Of a stretch of DNA of 64,000 nucleotides, positions 54,399 to 63,184 are shown one piece after another. The notes beneath the pieces were generated by a model. The model had not been told where the DNA came from, searched no databases, and saw only the letters and a list, made by a program, of their open reading frames with translations. How positions within the stretch are numbered: position 1 is the first letter of the stretch; every line of letters starts with the position of its first letter. Position numbers and translations under genes: made by a program. Where the stretch lies: NCBI GenBank assembly GCA_963667195.1, contig OY762962.1, forward strand, positions 62,001 through 126,000, in the 5' to 3' direction. The stretch is from UBA7703 sp963667195. Lineage in GTDB: Bacteria > Bacillota > Clostridia > Christensenellales > CAG-138.

Positions 54399-54857
54399 TC
54401 AGCTCTTCTCGTCCAGCAGGTGCTGCAGTTCCTTCATAAATGTTTGCGTGTCCTTAAACTCGCGGTAGACGGAGGCAAACCGGACATATGCCACCTCATC
54501 CACATCCTTGAGCTTGCGCATGAGGATTTCGCCGATGTCGCGCGTGGTCACCTCGGAGGCAAGCGTGTTAAACACCTCGCGTGTGACATCCTCCACGAGT
54601 TTGTCCTGCACATCCGCCGCAATCGGGCGCTTCTCGCAGGCCTTGCGGATGCCGATGCGGATCTTTTCGGAATCAAACGGCTCGCGTCTGCCGTCGCGCT
54701 TAACAACCATGATCGGGATCTCTTCAATCTTCTCATAGGTCGTGAAACGTTTGCCGCAATTGATGCATTCGCGTCTTCTGCGGATGGCGCTTCCGTCTTC
54801 CGTCGGGCGCGAGTCGATCACCTTGCTCTCGATGCTGGCGCAATATCTGCATTTCAT
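54399..54857 (-). CDS. nrdR: Transcriptional repressor NrdR
   Basis: An ATP/dATP-sensing repressor of ribonucleotide reductase genes, 152 residues as usual. The N-terminal zinc ribbon has MKCRYC and ECINCGKRF (two CxxC pairs), and the ATP-cone covers about residues 45-140 (VVKRDGRREPFDSEKI, ACEKRPI, VEDVTREVF). No nrd genes are in the window, so its targets lie elsewhere. Confidence 0.97.
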   Translation of the reverse strand: MKCRYCASIESKVIDSRPTEDGSAIRRRRECINCGKRFTTYEKIEEIPIMVVKRDGRREPFDSEKIRIGIRKACEKRPIAADVQDKLVEDVTREVFNTLASEVTTRDIGEILMRKLKDVDEVAYVRFASVYREFKDTQTFMKELQHLLDEKS

Positions 54858-54891
54858 GGCGGTATGCTCCTTATTTGGTGCATTGTTACTT

Positions 54892-54920
54892 ATTATAATA
54901 CCATATCTATGCTTGCAATA
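54892..54920 (-). promoter_or_regulatory. Possible nrdR promoter
   Basis: A consensus TATAAT on the minus strand (54897-54892), 35 bp before nrdR. The -35 at 17 bp is TATTGC, which is weak; TTGCAA lies 15 bp away. Confidence 0.4.
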
Positions 54921-55018
54921 CCACTGGGAATTTCGTTTTGTCCCAATCGAAGCCCGCCGTAAGGGTATGCCGCATTCCTACATCCCATTTTTCTTTCAAA
55001 AAGTTCGGAGAAACGAAA

Positions 55019-55044
55019 AAGCGAACCGGAAAACCGGTTCGCTT
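55019..55044 (-). terminator. rpsU terminator
   Basis: An 11-bp perfect stem (AAGCGAACCGG / CCGGTTCGCTT) with a 4-base loop, followed on the minus strand by TTTTTCG. Confidence 0.9.
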
Positions 55045-55069
55045 CTGTGTCATTGTGAGTGCCCCGTGA

Positions 55070-55240
55070 TTAATACTTGCGCTTTCTCGCGGCCTCAGCC
55101 TTCTTCTTACGCTTCACACTGGGCTTTTCATAGTGCTCGCGACGACGGACCTCTGCCAGGACGCCGCTGCGTGCGCATTTGCGTTTGAATCGTTTCAGAG
55201 CGCTCTCCAGGGACTCGTTTTCACCTACGCGAATTTCCAT
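55070..55240 (-). CDS. rpsU: Small ribosomal subunit protein bS21
   Basis: A 56-residue basic ribosomal protein, with the typical N terminus MEIRVGENESLESALKRFKR and basic C terminus RKKKAEAARKRKY. A G-rich ribosome site lies just before ATG 55240; the longer upstream frame is not part of the gene. It has its own promoter and terminator. Confidence 0.97.
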   Translation of the reverse strand: MEIRVGENESLESALKRFKRKCARSGVLAEVRRREHYEKPSVKRKKKAEAARKRKY

Positions 55241-55295
55241 TTTCTTCCCCCCCCTCTTATTCCGACTCTGCATGCGCCTTAAGACGCTAAAAGTC

Positions 55296-55324
55296 ATTAT
55301 ACTCGAGGCTGTAGATGAAGTCAA
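55296..55324 (-). promoter_or_regulatory. rpsU promoter
   Basis: On the minus strand TTGACT (55324-55319) and TATAAT (55301-55296) are 17 bp apart, about 55 bp before rpsU. Confidence 0.85.
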
Positions 55325-55383
55325 CAGGTTTTTGTCTGCATGAAATCCGCTCAAAATTTACATTATACAGACTTGTCATCTTG

Positions 55384-55412
55384 TTGTTTCCGATAATCGA
55401 CTGTGATATACT
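55384..55412 (+). promoter_or_regulatory. Promoter of the BMP lipoprotein gene
   Basis: TTGTTT (55384-55389) and TATACT (55407-55412) are 17 bp apart, 52 bp before the ATG. Confidence 0.6.
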
Positions 55413-55464
55413 TTGTTCATGCTCTGCACTATGCAGGGCGTAAAAACATCAGGGAGGAAAACTC

Positions 55465-56616
55465 ATGAAAAAATTCGTAACAATCCTTTTGATTCTGGGT
55501 ATGATCCTGTCCGTCGTGGCTTGCGCCCCGGCTGCGACCCCCGAAGCCACAGCGGCCCCCGAAGTCACTGCGACTCCTGAAACCGCAGCAACGGAAGCTC
55601 CCACCGCCGAAGCCACCGAAGCGCCCGTAGCCCTCAACATCGCTATGGTCACCGACGTCGGCAACATCGACGACAAGTCCTTCAACGAGTTCACCTGGAT
55701 GGGTTGCAAGAACTGGGCCGAAGCAAACGGCGCAGTTGCCAACTACTACCGTCCTTCTGAAGACAGCGACGAAGCCCGCATCGAGACCATCAAGACGGCC
55801 ATCGACAAGGGTGCCAACGTCATCGTCTGCCCCGGCTACCTCTTCGGCGCAACCTATCAGCAGCTGCCGCAGCAGTATCCGGAAGTCATGTTCCTCGGTA
55901 TCGACCTTGGTCTCGGCGATGTGCCCGCGCCCCAGGCGAACACCGCGCTGATCACCTATCAGGAAGAGCAGTCCGGTTTCCTCGCTGGCTATGCGGCCGT
56001 CATGGATGGCTACACCAAGCTCGCGTTCCTCGGCGGCATTGACGTTCCCGCGGTCGTTCGTTACGGCTTCGGCTTCGTTCAGGGCGCTGACAAAGCGGCA
56101 GCCGAACTCGGCAACACCGCTGATGTCTCCGTGAAGTACTGGTACTCCGGTTCCTTCGCGCCGAACGACGAAATCAAGACCAAGACTGCCGGTTGGTACA
56201 CCGAAGGCACGCAGATCATCTTTGCTTGCGGCGGCGGCATCCTCTACTCGGCAATCGCGTCTGCTGACGAAGCCAACGGCAAGCTGATCGGCGTCGACGT
56301 TGACCAGTCCAGCGTCTCCGAGCGCATCGTCACCTCCGCGAAGAAGGAACTCGAAAACTCCGTCAAGCTCGCGCTCACCGACCTCAAAGACAATGGTGGT
56401 AAGTGGTCCGCGAAGTATGCCGGCGTTGAGAACAAGCTTGGCGCCGCGCAGGATTGCGTTGGTCTGCCGACCGATGCAGCAGCCTGGAGATTCAGCACCT
56501 TCACGGTTGACCAGTACAAAACCCTCTTTGATAAGGTGAAGAGCGGCGAATACACCATCTCCTCTGCGATTGATGTGAAGCCCACCGTCACCATCGCCGT
56601 TGATTATCAGAACTAA
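55465..56616 (+). CDS. BMP-family substrate-binding lipoprotein (nucleoside uptake)
   Basis: The solute-binding part of an ABC importer, of the BmpA/PnrA/Med type that binds purine or other nucleosides. The N terminus is a lipoprotein signal (FVTILLILGMILSVVAC, lipidated Cys about residue 20). An Ala/Thr/Pro/Glu-rich linker to residue 55 follows, then the periplasmic-binding fold beginning LNIAMVTDVGNIDDKSFNEF, a family signature. 383 residues in all. GGGAGG upstream supports the ATG. The ATPase and two permease genes follow, separated by a stem-loop that may reduce read-through so that the binding protein is made in excess. Confidence 0.93.
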   Translation: MKKFVTILLILGMILSVVACAPAATPEATAAPEVTATPETAATEAPTAEATEAPVALNIAMVTDVGNIDDKSFNEFTWMGCKNWAEANGAVANYYRPSEDSDEARIETIKTAIDKGANVIVCPGYLFGATYQQLPQQYPEVMFLGIDLGLGDVPAPQANTALITYQEEQSGFLAGYAAVMDGYTKLAFLGGIDVPAVVRYGFGFVQGADKAAAELGNTADVSVKYWYSGSFAPNDEIKTKTAGWYTEGTQIIFACGGGILYSAIASADEANGKLIGVDVDQSSVSERIVTSAKKELENSVKLALTDLKDNGGKWSAKYAGVENKLGAAQDCVGLPTDAAAWRFSTFTVDQYKTLFDKVKSGEYTISSAIDVKPTVTIAVDYQN

Positions 56617-56650
56617 GAGCTGACGATCTCAGGCGAAAAACAGGTCACTC

Positions 56651-56677
56651 AGGGGCTGGGCTTCAAGCCCGGCCCCT
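56651..56677 (+). terminator. Stem-loop between binding protein and ATPase genes
   Basis: AGGGGCTGGGC pairs with GCCCGGCCCCT (one T-G pair) around a 5-base loop. The T-run after it is poor, so it is probably a partial terminator or mRNA stabiliser. Confidence 0.65.
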
Positions 56678-56803
56678 CTTATATTCTTCGAGATTTTAAA
56701 ATTATCCCCCACATCGTTTGCCCGGCGGCTTGGTACACCGCGCGCATGGGCGATCCCGCAAGATATGCGGCTTTTCTTCGTTTTGAATTTTTTCTTTTTT
56801 TGA

Positions 56804-56832
56804 TTGAACGATCCAATATTGATCCGTATAAA
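56804..56832 (+). promoter_or_regulatory. Possible internal promoter before the ATPase gene
   Basis: TTGAAC (56804-56809) and TATAAA (56827-56832) are 17 bp apart, 59 bp before the ATPase start, in an AT-rich stretch. Confidence 0.5.
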
Positions 56833-56891
56833 AAAACAACGGTTCATCCGTACATCGCCCGTCTATCAACAAATGGGAAGGGATACCGATT

Positions 56892-58493
56892 ATGAACGAA
56901 TATGTCATCGAGATGCTGAATATTACAAAAGAATTCCCCGGCATCCGAGCCAACGACGACATCACACTGCGCCTGCGCCGCGGCGAAATCCACGCGCTGC
57001 TCGGCGAAAACGGTGCGGGGAAAAGCACGCTCATGAGCGTGCTGTTTGGCTTATATCAGCCGGAAAAAGGCGTGATCAAGAAGGACGGCGAGGTCGTCCG
57101 CATCAAAGACCCCAACGACGCGAACGCACTGAATATCGGCATGGTGCATCAGCACTTCAAGCTGGTTGAAGTGTTCACCGTCCTGGAAAATATCATCCTC
57201 GGCGTGGAGCCGAACAAGATGGGGTTCCTACAGAAGAGTGAAGCGCGCAAAAAGGTGCTTGAACTCAGCGAGCGTTACGAGTTGAAGATTGACCCCGATG
57301 CGCTGATTGAGGATATCTCCGTCGGCATGCAGCAGCGCGTAGAGATATTGAAGATGCTCTACCGCGACAACGACATTCTGATCTTCGACGAGCCCACCGC
57401 GGTTTTAACGCCGCAGGAGATCAACGAGCTCATGCAGATCATGCGATCGTTTGCCGCGGAAGGCAAGTCGATCCTGTTTATAACGCACAAGCTCAACGAG
57501 ATCATGGCGGTTGCAGATCGCTGCACCGTACTTCGAAAGGGCAAGTGCATCGGCACGGTGGACGTTAAGGACACCGACAAGGTCAAGCTCAGCCGCATGA
57601 TGGTCGGCAGAGACGTGGAGTTCATCGTAAATAAGGACGACGCGAAGCCCGGCGAAACCGTGCTTTCTGTCGAACACCTTACCGTTCCCAGCAAATCGCA
57701 CAAGAACAACGCGGTCAAAGACGTTTCCTTCCATGTGCGGGCGGGCGAAATCGTCTGTCTTGCGGGTATAGAAGGCAACGGGCAGACGGAGTGCGTATAC
57801 GCGTTGACGGGGCTGGAGAAACCCACCGCCGGAATGATTACGCTCAAAAACGAGCCCATTGTGTTCATCGGCCGCAAGCGCGGCAAGCAGAGCGCAGCGG
57901 AACTCGCGAAAGCCAAAACGGTGCTGATGCCCATTCGCCAGCGCAGCAAGCTCGGCATGAGCCACATTCCGGAAGACCGGCAAAAGTTCGGCCTCGTGCT
58001 GGATTATTCGCTGGAGGAGAATCTGGTGCTTCAGCGCTACTGGGAACCCGCTTTCCAGAAAAACGGATTCATTCGCAAAACCAACGTGCGTCAATACGCG
58101 GAAAAGCTCATCCAGCAGTTTGATATCCGCAGTGGTCAGGGCCCGATCACAACCGCGCGAAGCATGTCCGGCGGCAACCAGCAAAAGGCGATCGTCGCCC
58201 GCGAGCTGGATAAGAACCCGGAGCTGCTCGTCGCGGTGCAGCCCACGCGCGGCCTCGACGTCGGCGCGATCGAATACATCCATAAGCAGCTCATCGCAGC
58301 CCGCGACAACGGCAAGGGCGTCTTCCTCGTCTCGCTCGAACTGGACGAGGTGATGAACGTCTCCGACCGGATCCTCGTGATGTACGAAGGCGAGATCGTC
58401 GGCGAGTTCGATCCCAAGACCACGACGGTCGAGGAGCTCGGCCTCTACATGGCTGGCGCGAAAAAACAAACAGTCGAAGGGACGGTGCATTGA
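56892..58493 (+). CDS. Nucleoside ABC transporter ATPase, two nucleotide-binding domains
   Basis: Energises the importer (NupA/YufO/RbsA-like, 533 residues). The first domain has Walker A GENGAGKST, signature-like ISVGMQQRVEIL and Walker B ILIFDEPTAVLT. The second begins near residue 260, with a degenerate P-loop (AGIEGNGQTE), signature MSGGNQQKAIVARE and VAVQPTRGLDVG. Loss of the second Walker A lysine is normal for this family. GGGAAGGG before the ATG serves as ribosome site. The next gene starts three bases after its stop. Confidence 0.94.
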   Translation: MNEYVIEMLNITKEFPGIRANDDITLRLRRGEIHALLGENGAGKSTLMSVLFGLYQPEKGVIKKDGEVVRIKDPNDANALNIGMVHQHFKLVEVFTVLENIILGVEPNKMGFLQKSEARKKVLELSERYELKIDPDALIEDISVGMQQRVEILKMLYRDNDILIFDEPTAVLTPQEINELMQIMRSFAAEGKSILFITHKLNEIMAVADRCTVLRKGKCIGTVDVKDTDKVKLSRMMVGRDVEFIVNKDDAKPGETVLSVEHLTVPSKSHKNNAVKDVSFHVRAGEIVCLAGIEGNGQTECVYALTGLEKPTAGMITLKNEPIVFIGRKRGKQSAAELAKAKTVLMPIRQRSKLGMSHIPEDRQKFGLVLDYSLEENLVLQRYWEPAFQKNGFIRKTNVRQYAEKLIQQFDIRSGQGPITTARSMSGGNQQKAIVARELDKNPELLVAVQPTRGLDVGAIEYIHKQLIAARDNGKGVFLVSLELDEVMNVSDRILVMYEGEIVGEFDPKTTTVEELGLYMAGAKKQTVEGTVH

Positions 58494-58495
58494 TC

Positions 58496-59662
58496 ATGGA
58501 AAGTAAGAAACGGCGTTCTTTGCGCATCCCGATCAGCACGAATATTCTCGCCTCGCTGATCTCCATCGGCGTCGGCCTGATCGTAGGGTTGATCCTGCTT
58601 TTCGTGCTCAACGCGAAGGCTGCGGGCGGCGCATTCATCAGCCTGGTCACAACGGGCTTCCACTCCAGCGATAAATTCGCAAAGGTACTGTATCAGGCGG
58701 CTCCGCTGATCATGACGGGTCTTTCCGTCGGGTTTGCATTTAAGACTGGACTCTTCAACATCGGCGCGACGGGTCAGTATACCGTCGGTGCAGCGATGGC
58801 GCTCATCGGCGCGATCCAGTTCCAGCTTCCGTGGTACGTGTGCCTCTTGCTTGCGCTCATCGGCGGCGCAATCTGGGGTATTTTCCCGGGCCTGTTCAAA
58901 GCGCTCTTTAACGTCAACGAGGTCATCACCTCGATCATGTTCAACTGGATTGCGATGTTCGCGGTCAATTTGACCATCAACAACCTGCCCATGATGCTCG
59001 CGAAGTATTGGGGCGGCGCGCAGATGGACCGCACCGCAAACCTCGCGCAGGCAAACCCTAACGCGCTGATTCCGCGCATGGGGCTGGACGTGCTCATGAA
59101 GAGCAACTACATGAACATCAGCATCTTCATCGCGATTCTGTTCGCGATCGTGGCATGGATCATTCTGAGCAAGACCACGTTTGGTTACGAGCTCAAGGCC
59201 TGCGGCTTTAACCGCAACGCGAGCATCTACGCCGGCATCAACGCCAAGCGAAACATCGTGCTTTCGATGGTCATCGCGGGCGCGTTTGCGGGCGTCGGCG
59301 GCGGGCTCTATTTCCTCGCCGGAACGGGTCAATACACGCTGCTCAAGCAGTTGCTGGCCGCGGGCTTCAACGGCATCCCGGTCGCGCTGCTGGCAACCTC
59401 CAACCCGATCGGAACCATCTTCTCTGCGTTCTTTGTCTCCTATATTCAGGTCGGCGGAGACGCGATGCAGCCGGACTTCGTCAAGGAGATCATCGATATC
59501 ATCATCTCCGTGATCATCTACCTTGCTGCATTTGCGCTCCTCACACGTGAACTTCTCGCGCGCGGAAAACAGCGACGCGCGGATGAGGCGGAAAGTGCAT
59601 CCGCCGTGGTCGAGCCGAAACAGTCGGCAGCCGGCAATGAAGCGAAAGGCGAGGTGAGATAA
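58496..59662 (+). CDS. Nucleoside ABC transporter permease 1
   Basis: An inner-membrane permease of the BPD_transp_2 family (NupB/YufP-like), 388 residues with about eight to ten hydrophobic segments. Family marks are KTGLFNIGATGQYTVGA and YELKACGFNRNASIYAGIN. ATG 58496 follows the ATPase stop directly; the TTG at 58490 is a less likely start. The C-terminal 35 residues are a charged cytosolic tail. Confidence 0.92.
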   Translation: MESKKRRSLRIPISTNILASLISIGVGLIVGLILLFVLNAKAAGGAFISLVTTGFHSSDKFAKVLYQAAPLIMTGLSVGFAFKTGLFNIGATGQYTVGAAMALIGAIQFQLPWYVCLLLALIGGAIWGIFPGLFKALFNVNEVITSIMFNWIAMFAVNLTINNLPMMLAKYWGGAQMDRTANLAQANPNALIPRMGLDVLMKSNYMNISIFIAILFAIVAWIILSKTTFGYELKACGFNRNASIYAGINAKRNIVLSMVIAGAFAGVGGGLYFLAGTGQYTLLKQLLAAGFNGIPVALLATSNPIGTIFSAFFVSYIQVGGDAMQPDFVKEIIDIIISVIIYLAAFALLTRELLARGKQRRADEAESASAVVEPKQSAAGNEAKGEVR

Positions 59663-59664
59663 TC

Positions 59665-60651
59665 ATGAGTATCTTAGCGGATATCCTCAGTGCAACCATT
59701 CTGTTTATGATTCCTCTGCTGCTCGTTGCGTTAGGCGGCATGTTCTCCGAGCGCAGCGGCGTGGTCAACATTGCTTTGGAAGGCATCATGATCATCGGCG
59801 CGCTCTGCTCCTGCTTGTTCTTGCGGTCGATGGACGCGAGCGGCTTTGGCCCCGCGCATCCGCAGCTTGCGATGTTCTTTGCGGTTCTGGTCGCGGCAGG
59901 CACCGGCGCGGTCTTCGCGCTGCTGCTCGCGTTTGCCTCGGTCAACCTCAAGGCGGATCAAACCATCGGCGGTACCGCGCTGAACATGTTTGCCCCGGCG
60001 TTTGCAATCGTGCTGACGTGGGCCATCCAGGGACAGGGTCAAACCACGATCCTGATCCCCACGTGGTCGCGTATCACGCAGGCGACGCTCGGCATCGCGG
60101 TCAAGCAAAACTTCTTCCAGGCGTTCCTTTTCAAGAGCTTCTATCAGACGACGATCTGGGCGGTGGTTCTCTTCATCATCGCGTCTGTGTTGCTCTATAA
60201 GACACGCTTTGGCCTTCGCCTTCGCGCCTGCGGCGAACATCCGCAAGCCGCGGACTCCGTCGGCATCAACGTCTATCGCATGCGCTACGCCGGCGTATTC
60301 ATCTCCGGCGTGCTCGGCGGCATCGGAGGTCTTGCGTATACGCTGGCAGCCGGCAGCGCGTTCCAGTCCACGGTCGCAGGCTACGGCTTCCTCGCCCTCG
60401 CCGTCATGATATTCGGTAACTGGAAGCCGCTGAACATCCTTGGTGCTTCGCTGTTCTTCGCGCTGTTCAAAATTCTCGGCTCCTACAGCGGAAGCATTCC
60501 GTTCCTGCCGAAGTTTGAGAGCATCAAGGCCAGCGAATACATCTACCTGATGCTGCCCTACATCGTGACGATGATCGTCTTGATCCTCACGAGCAAGAAG
60601 TCCCGCGCGCCGAAAGCCGAGGGCATCCCCTACGACAAAGGCCGCAGGTAA
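59665..60651 (+). CDS. Nucleoside ABC transporter permease 2
   Basis: The second permease (NupC/YufQ-like), 328 residues, about eight hydrophobic segments. It shows FSERSGVVNIALEGIMIIGA and FGLRLRACGEHPQAADSVGIN, the matching family motif. It starts two bases after the stop of permease 1. The two permeases form the channel for the BMP protein and the dual ATPase. A stem-loop terminator follows. Confidence 0.93.
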   Translation: MSILADILSATILFMIPLLLVALGGMFSERSGVVNIALEGIMIIGALCSCLFLRSMDASGFGPAHPQLAMFFAVLVAAGTGAVFALLLAFASVNLKADQTIGGTALNMFAPAFAIVLTWAIQGQGQTTILIPTWSRITQATLGIAVKQNFFQAFLFKSFYQTTIWAVVLFIIASVLLYKTRFGLRLRACGEHPQAADSVGINVYRMRYAGVFISGVLGGIGGLAYTLAAGSAFQSTVAGYGFLALAVMIFGNWKPLNILGASLFFALFKILGSYSGSIPFLPKFESIKASEYIYLMLPYIVTMIVLILTSKKSRAPKAEGIPYDKGRR

Positions 60652-60681
60652 AGACGTTTCCTTAATCCCACGCGAGTTCTG

Positions 60682-60712
60682 GCGCCGCGGCGATGCGCAT
60701 TCGTCGCGGCGC
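60682..60712 (+). terminator. Terminator of the nucleoside transporter operon
   Basis: GCGCCGCGGCGA pairs with TCGTCGCGGCGC (one G-T pair) around a 7-base loop and is followed by TTTCTTC. Confidence 0.82.
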
Positions 60713-60744
60713 TTTCTTCATCTTTCACTTTCAATTTCTTTCGC

Positions 60745-60773
60745 TTTTCTGTGATTCCGTTTTCAAGTATAAT
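60745..60773 (+). promoter_or_regulatory. Possible tdk promoter
   Basis: A consensus TATAAT at 60768-60773, 47 bp before tdk. The -35 at 17 bp (TTTTCT) is poor. Confidence 0.4.
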
Positions 60774-60820
60774 GATGACGATCCTATCTTTTGACAACTA
60801 CCTTTCCTATAGGAGGGCTT

Positions 60821-61471
60821 ATGGCAAAACTTTATTTCCGCTATGGCGCGATGGGTTCGAGCAAGACCGCGAACGCCATCATGGTCTGGTATAACTATCA
60901 GGAGCGCTGCAAGAAGGCGCTGCTCGTCAAACCCGGCGTGGACACGCGGGACGGCGTCTACACCATCCGCTCCCGCAGCGGCTTGGAAGCAGACTGCATC
61001 CTCTTCGACCAGATCGACTGGAAGAAGGTGCGCAATCACGAATATGACTGCATCATCATCGACGAGGCGCAGTTTCTTTCCGTCGAGCAGGTGGATATGC
61101 TGCTGCCGATCGTGGACGATTACGATGTTCCGATCATCTGCTACGGCCTCAAGACGGATTTTCGCGGCGAGTTTTTCCCCGGCAGCGCACGGCTGCTTGC
61201 CCGCGCGGACACGATTGAAGAGGTAAAGACCATCTGCTGGTGCGGCAAAAAGGCGACCAACAACGCCCGTCTCGACGGCAAGGGCGGCATCACGAAGGTT
61301 GGCGAGCAGGTCGTGCTTGGCGCAAGCGATAAATACATCGGGCTCTGCCGAAAACACTGGCTCATCGGCGATCCCGGCCCCGGACTCCGCGCGGACGACC
61401 TTGCCAAAGGCGCGGTGCCCGGCAAGTGTGCCTGCGAAGAGGACGACGACGAGGTGCTATCACCCGGATGA
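60821..61471 (+). CDS. tdk: Thymidine kinase, type II
   Basis: Phosphorylates thymidine (and deoxyuridine) with ATP in the salvage pathway. AGGAGG before ATG 60821 fixes the start; 216 residues. The P-loop is YGAMGSSKTANA, the Walker B/lasso region is DCIIIDEAQFLSVEQV, and the substrate loop YGLKTDFRGEFFPGS is typical. The zinc-binding cysteines appear as CWCGKKA and LCRKH. The acidic C-terminal tail is short. It stands directly behind the nucleoside importer and overlaps the next gene by ATGA. Confidence 0.95.
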   Translation: MAKLYFRYGAMGSSKTANAIMVWYNYQERCKKALLVKPGVDTRDGVYTIRSRSGLEADCILFDQIDWKKVRNHEYDCIIIDEAQFLSVEQVDMLLPIVDDYDVPIICYGLKTDFRGEFFPGSARLLARADTIEEVKTICWCGKKATNNARLDGKGGITKVGEQVVLGASDKYIGLCRKHWLIGDPGPGLRADDLAKGAVPGKCACEEDDDEVLSPG

Positions 61472-61866
61472 AATTTTATGTAGCAAGCGGCGTATCCAAC
61501 GCCGAAAAAGTGAATCTGGCGGCGGCCGCGCTGACCGCGGGCGGACACCAGCGCACCTACGATTGGACGACGCACGGAGATGTCTCCAAGGCCGATCCTG
61601 CGTTTAAGCGGCATGTCGCGGCTTCCGAGTCGCACGGCGTGCTGGATGCGGAGCTCGTCGTGCTGCTGTTGCCCGGCCGGTTTGGCACGCATGCGGAGCT
61701 TGGCATGGCGCTTGCTTCCGCAGAGAACAAGCGCATCCTGCTCTGGTCTGAATCCCCTGCCCCGTTCGACGGAACGGAGGGGTTTTGCGTGTTTTACCAC
61801 CACCCGGCGGTAGAGCGCGTGGTGTGTCCGTTTGAAGAGCTGCTTACGCTGCTGAAAAGCATTTGA
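61468..61866 (+). CDS. Nucleoside 2-deoxyribosyltransferase-like protein
   Basis: A 132-residue Rossmann-like protein. It starts FYVASGVSNAEKVN and has LVVLLLPGRFGTHAELGMALAS, a G-x-G-T-x-x-E-x-G pattern also found in nucleoside 2-deoxyribosyltransferases and related nucleoside hydrolase-like proteins, where the Glu is the nucleophile. ATG 61468 overlaps the tdk stop, so the two are translationally coupled. Salvage of deoxynucleosides by base exchange or hydrolysis would fit the neighbours, but the family assignment is tentative. Confidence 0.62.
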   Translation: MKFYVASGVSNAEKVNLAAAALTAGGHQRTYDWTTHGDVSKADPAFKRHVAASESHGVLDAELVVLLLPGRFGTHAELGMALASAENKRILLWSESPAPFDGTEGFCVFYHHPAVERVVCPFEELLTLLKSI

Positions 61867-61876
61867 GGAACGATAG

Positions 61877-63013
61877 TTGACGAATCTCGATCGAAAACCG
61901 ACCATCCTCCACCTAACCGACTACGGCGCGCCGTACGCGGGCAACTTCATCGCGTCGCTTTCTGCGCTGGAAGCGCTCGTAGTGGAGCGCGGCGGAAGCG
62001 TGGTGTATGCTTTGCCTCCGCGCGCATCCGAGCGTGTCTGGGCGCAGGAGATGGCGCAATCGCGCGACGTTCGCTTTTTGCAAAAGGGCGGATTCTTCTC
62101 GTATGTCCGGCAGGTGCGCGGCATGCTGAAGGCGACGAACGCAACCATCCTGCACGAGCACTTCATCCACTTTCCCGAGAAAATCGCGGCTTGGGTCGCA
62201 ATCAAAACCTGCGGGCATCGTGTGCAAACCGTTCTGCATCTGCATAACCACATTGAGCTGCCGAAAAATCCGCTGCTGCGCTTGCCGCACCTGCTGTATT
62301 TTCGCTCCGTGTCGCGCTTTGTCTGCTGCAGCAAGTCGGTTGCCGCCCACCTTGTCGCGGACGGTGTCCCGAAAGAGCGCGTCCTCGTCGCGGAAAACGC
62401 GATTGCGTTTGAGCGGTTGGATCACTTCGACGACTCCGTGCGCGCGTCGCTTTCGTTGCCGGAAGGCGCGAAGCTCGCGCTGATGTTCGGCTATAACTTT
62501 GAAGTAAAAGGCGTCGATCTCGCGGTTGAGGCGGTTCGTCTCCTGCGCGAGCGCGAAAACATGCCGGTCGTGCTCGCGGTCGCGCTCTCCTCCAATCTGG
62601 AGAGTGTGCGCGCGCGCATTCTGGCGCAACTCGGCGTAGAAACCCTGCCGGATTGGATTCTCCTGTTGCCTCCGCGCGAGGATGTCGGCTCGTATTACCG
62701 CATGGCGGACGTGTTTCTTTCTCCCAGCAGGCAGGAAGGCTTCTGCTATGCGCTCGTTGAAGCGGCCTATTGCCTTACTCCCGTGCTCGCGAGTGCAATC
62801 GACGCGCAAAAGGACCTCGCGCTGCCAAAGAGCGCGTTTTTTCCGCCGCAGGACGCGAGCGCTTTGTCCGGCGCAATACAGCGCGTATTGAGCGAAGAGC
62901 ACTCGCAGGAGAGAGCGCAGAATCTGGAGCAGGCAAGCGAGCGTGTGAGGCAAACATACGCGCTTTCCCGCTGGGCGGAGCGTGTATACGCGGCTTATAG
63001 CGAAATACTTTGA
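61877..63013 (+). CDS. Glycosyltransferase, GT4-like
   Basis: A cytosolic sugar transferase of 378 residues. The N-terminal half has ILHLTDYGAPYAGNFIASLSALE and the C-terminal donor half has LMFGYNFEVKGVDLAVEAVRLL and LSPSRQEGFCYALVEAAYC with the E-x7-E motif. The start is TTG 61877, with GAGGA seven bases upstream. It lies 10 bp behind the deoxyribosyltransferase-like gene but has no obvious functional link to it. Acceptor and product are unknown. Confidence 0.87.
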   Translation: MTNLDRKPTILHLTDYGAPYAGNFIASLSALEALVVERGGSVVYALPPRASERVWAQEMAQSRDVRFLQKGGFFSYVRQVRGMLKATNATILHEHFIHFPEKIAAWVAIKTCGHRVQTVLHLHNHIELPKNPLLRLPHLLYFRSVSRFVCCSKSVAAHLVADGVPKERVLVAENAIAFERLDHFDDSVRASLSLPEGAKLALMFGYNFEVKGVDLAVEAVRLLRERENMPVVLAVALSSNLESVRARILAQLGVETLPDWILLLPPREDVGSYYRMADVFLSPSRQEGFCYALVEAAYCLTPVLASAIDAQKDLALPKSAFFPPQDASALSGAIQRVLSEEHSQERAQNLEQASERVRQTYALSRWAERVYAAYSEIL

Positions 63014-63062
63014 ATAATCTCCCGAATCGCGGAGAATACCGCTGTTTTCTTCGTTTTCGGGG

Positions 63063-63091
63063 TTGACACCACCCAGAGCGTTTGTTAAACT
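63063..63091 (+). promoter_or_regulatory. rplM-rpsI promoter
   Basis: TTGACA (63063-63068) and TAAACT (63086-63091) are 17 bp apart, about 94 bp before rplM. Confidence 0.8.
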
Positions 63092-63096
63092 ATTCG

Positions 63097-63184
63097 GTGT
63101 GCCATTGGGATTTAGACGCCACAGCCCCGGCTGTCTTCGCTCAAGAACACAACAGAATTGAAATGATATGATGGAGGAATCGCC
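63097..63184 (+). promoter_or_regulatory. Untranslated leader of rplM, possible ribosomal-protein leader
   Basis: An 88-base leader between the promoter and rplM contains a stem ACAGCC-CC-GGCTGT and other paired parts. In Bacillota the L13 operon is often autoregulated through such a leader. I cannot confirm the consensus by eye. Confidence 0.35.
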
